Shown in pieces: positions 63,847-64,000 of a stretch of DNA of 64,000 nt (the stretch's first letter is position 1; each line of letters opens with the position of its first letter). The notes under the pieces are model-generated. The model was not told where the DNA came from. It did no database searches and saw only the letters and a program-made list of their open reading frames with translations. Origin of the DNA: Mycoemilia scoparia (Eukaryota > Kickxellomycota > Kickxellomycetes > Kickxellales > Kickxellaceae). Where the stretch lies: NCBI GenBank assembly GCA_027575805.1, contig JANBPU010000039.1:41088-105087 (forward strand). The letters are read 5' to 3'. A program made the translations under genes and the position numbers.

Positions 63847-63890
63847 ATATGGGCGATTATTTTTGAAGGGTGACCATTTACTAGTAAAAT
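63847..63890 (+). mobile_element. Left half of a short MITE, copy 8
   Basis: ATATGGGCGATTATTTTTGA then AGGGTGACC and TTTACTAGTAAAATG, as in copies 1 and 4. The right half is absent; unrelated GATCAC-rich sequence follows. Confidence 0.75.
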
Positions 63891-64000
63891 GTGATCAGTC
63901 ACCCTGTGCGATCAAAATTAGTAGGTGATCAAACACAAGGGGAAAAGTGGTAGATCACACAAAAAATATAGGGTGATCACACACCCTAAAAAATAAGGGT
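63889..64000 (+). repeat. GATCAC-rich repeat cluster, cut by the window end
   Basis: Repeated GTGATCA/TGATCAC-type words at about 63890, 63935, 63952 and 63973, and an inverted pair AGGGTGATCACACACCCT. A similar word pair TGATCACTTGATCAC occurs at 63460-63474, just after the transposase relic. Confidence 0.5.

Larger units (their letters stand above)
63433..64000. other. AT-rich end of the window with repeats
   Basis: About 570 bases after the transposase relic. Contains a half MITE (63847-63890) that runs into a cluster of GATCAC-type heptamers at the window edge. Confidence 0.5.

Noticed and set aside
1..64000. tRNA, rRNA, CRISPR or bacterial operon signals
   Set aside because: Scanning for tRNA T-loop words, repeat-spacer arrays and ribosome-binding spacing gave nothing convincing, and the gene structures are eukaryotic. 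Short-frame clusters on both strands are shadows of real exons.

Overview
This window is nuclear DNA of a fungus. Genes are monocistronic with short GT-AG introns. The contents include HIR3, COG1, LSM7, CWC27, PKA, PP4, the GID subunit FYV10, fungal-type alpha-arrestin, hexokinase and ZIP genes. A CblD (MMADHC)-type gene, intronless 7TM receptor paralogs, many short non-autonomous elements and a Merlin-type transposase relic suggest an early-diverging lineage; Kickxellomycotina/Zoopagomycota is my best guess, not something the sequence proves. I recognise no rRNA, tRNA or CRISPR. Splice sites were assigned by hand from reading phase, consensus sites and protein-family expectation. Layout: (1) 1-8.4 kb, minus strand: ILV6 acetolactate synthase regulatory subunit, two secreted GDSL esterases, and a bacterial-type (mitochondrial) prolyl-tRNA synthetase in six exons, one joined by a GC-AG intron. 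(2) 9-14 kb, minus strand: an alpha-arrestin with two PPxY motifs and the PP4 catalytic subunit. (3) 14.5-24 kb, plus strand: a degenerate ECH_2/HIBCH-like protein, a PhoD-like phosphatase whose first exon lies upstream of its main open frame, and three tandem intronless 7TM receptor paralogs sharing a C-terminal signature. (4) 24.4-36.7 kb: COG1 (minus), then seryl-tRNA synthetase, a TilS-type tRNA-Ile lysidine synthetase carrying a small transposable element at its only interruption, a six-exon alpha/beta hydrolase, and a DUF2039 (C9orf85-like) protein. (5) 37-50 kb: hexokinase (minus), LSM7, a very large HIR3/CABIN1 gene, CWC27, and a TFIIIC triple-barrel subunit (minus). (6) 50.4-62.1 kb: a CblD-family gene (minus), PKA catalytic subunit with a long low-complexity N-terminus, FYV10/MAEA (minus), and a ZIP zinc transporter. 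(7) 62.6 kb to the end: a decayed Merlin/ISXO2-type transposase and short repeats. The genes are mostly housekeeping and do not form one pathway. Loose themes are organellar translation (ProRS, TilS), RNA processing (LSM7, CWC27), signalling (7TM receptors, PKA, PP4, arrestin) and glucose metabolism (hexokinase, plus the GID complex, which in yeast degrades gluconeogenic enzymes). The gaps are seeded with at least three families of short dispersed repeats. The most distinctive is a MITE of about 100-120 bp with near-palindromic ends, present in at least eight short copies, with longer relatives carrying an extra unit of about 150 bp. The observations most worth following are the 7TM array, the CblD gene in which an expected family motif is found only on the opposite strand of an intron, the TilS/MITE junction, the degenerate HIBCH-like protein, and the MITE families.
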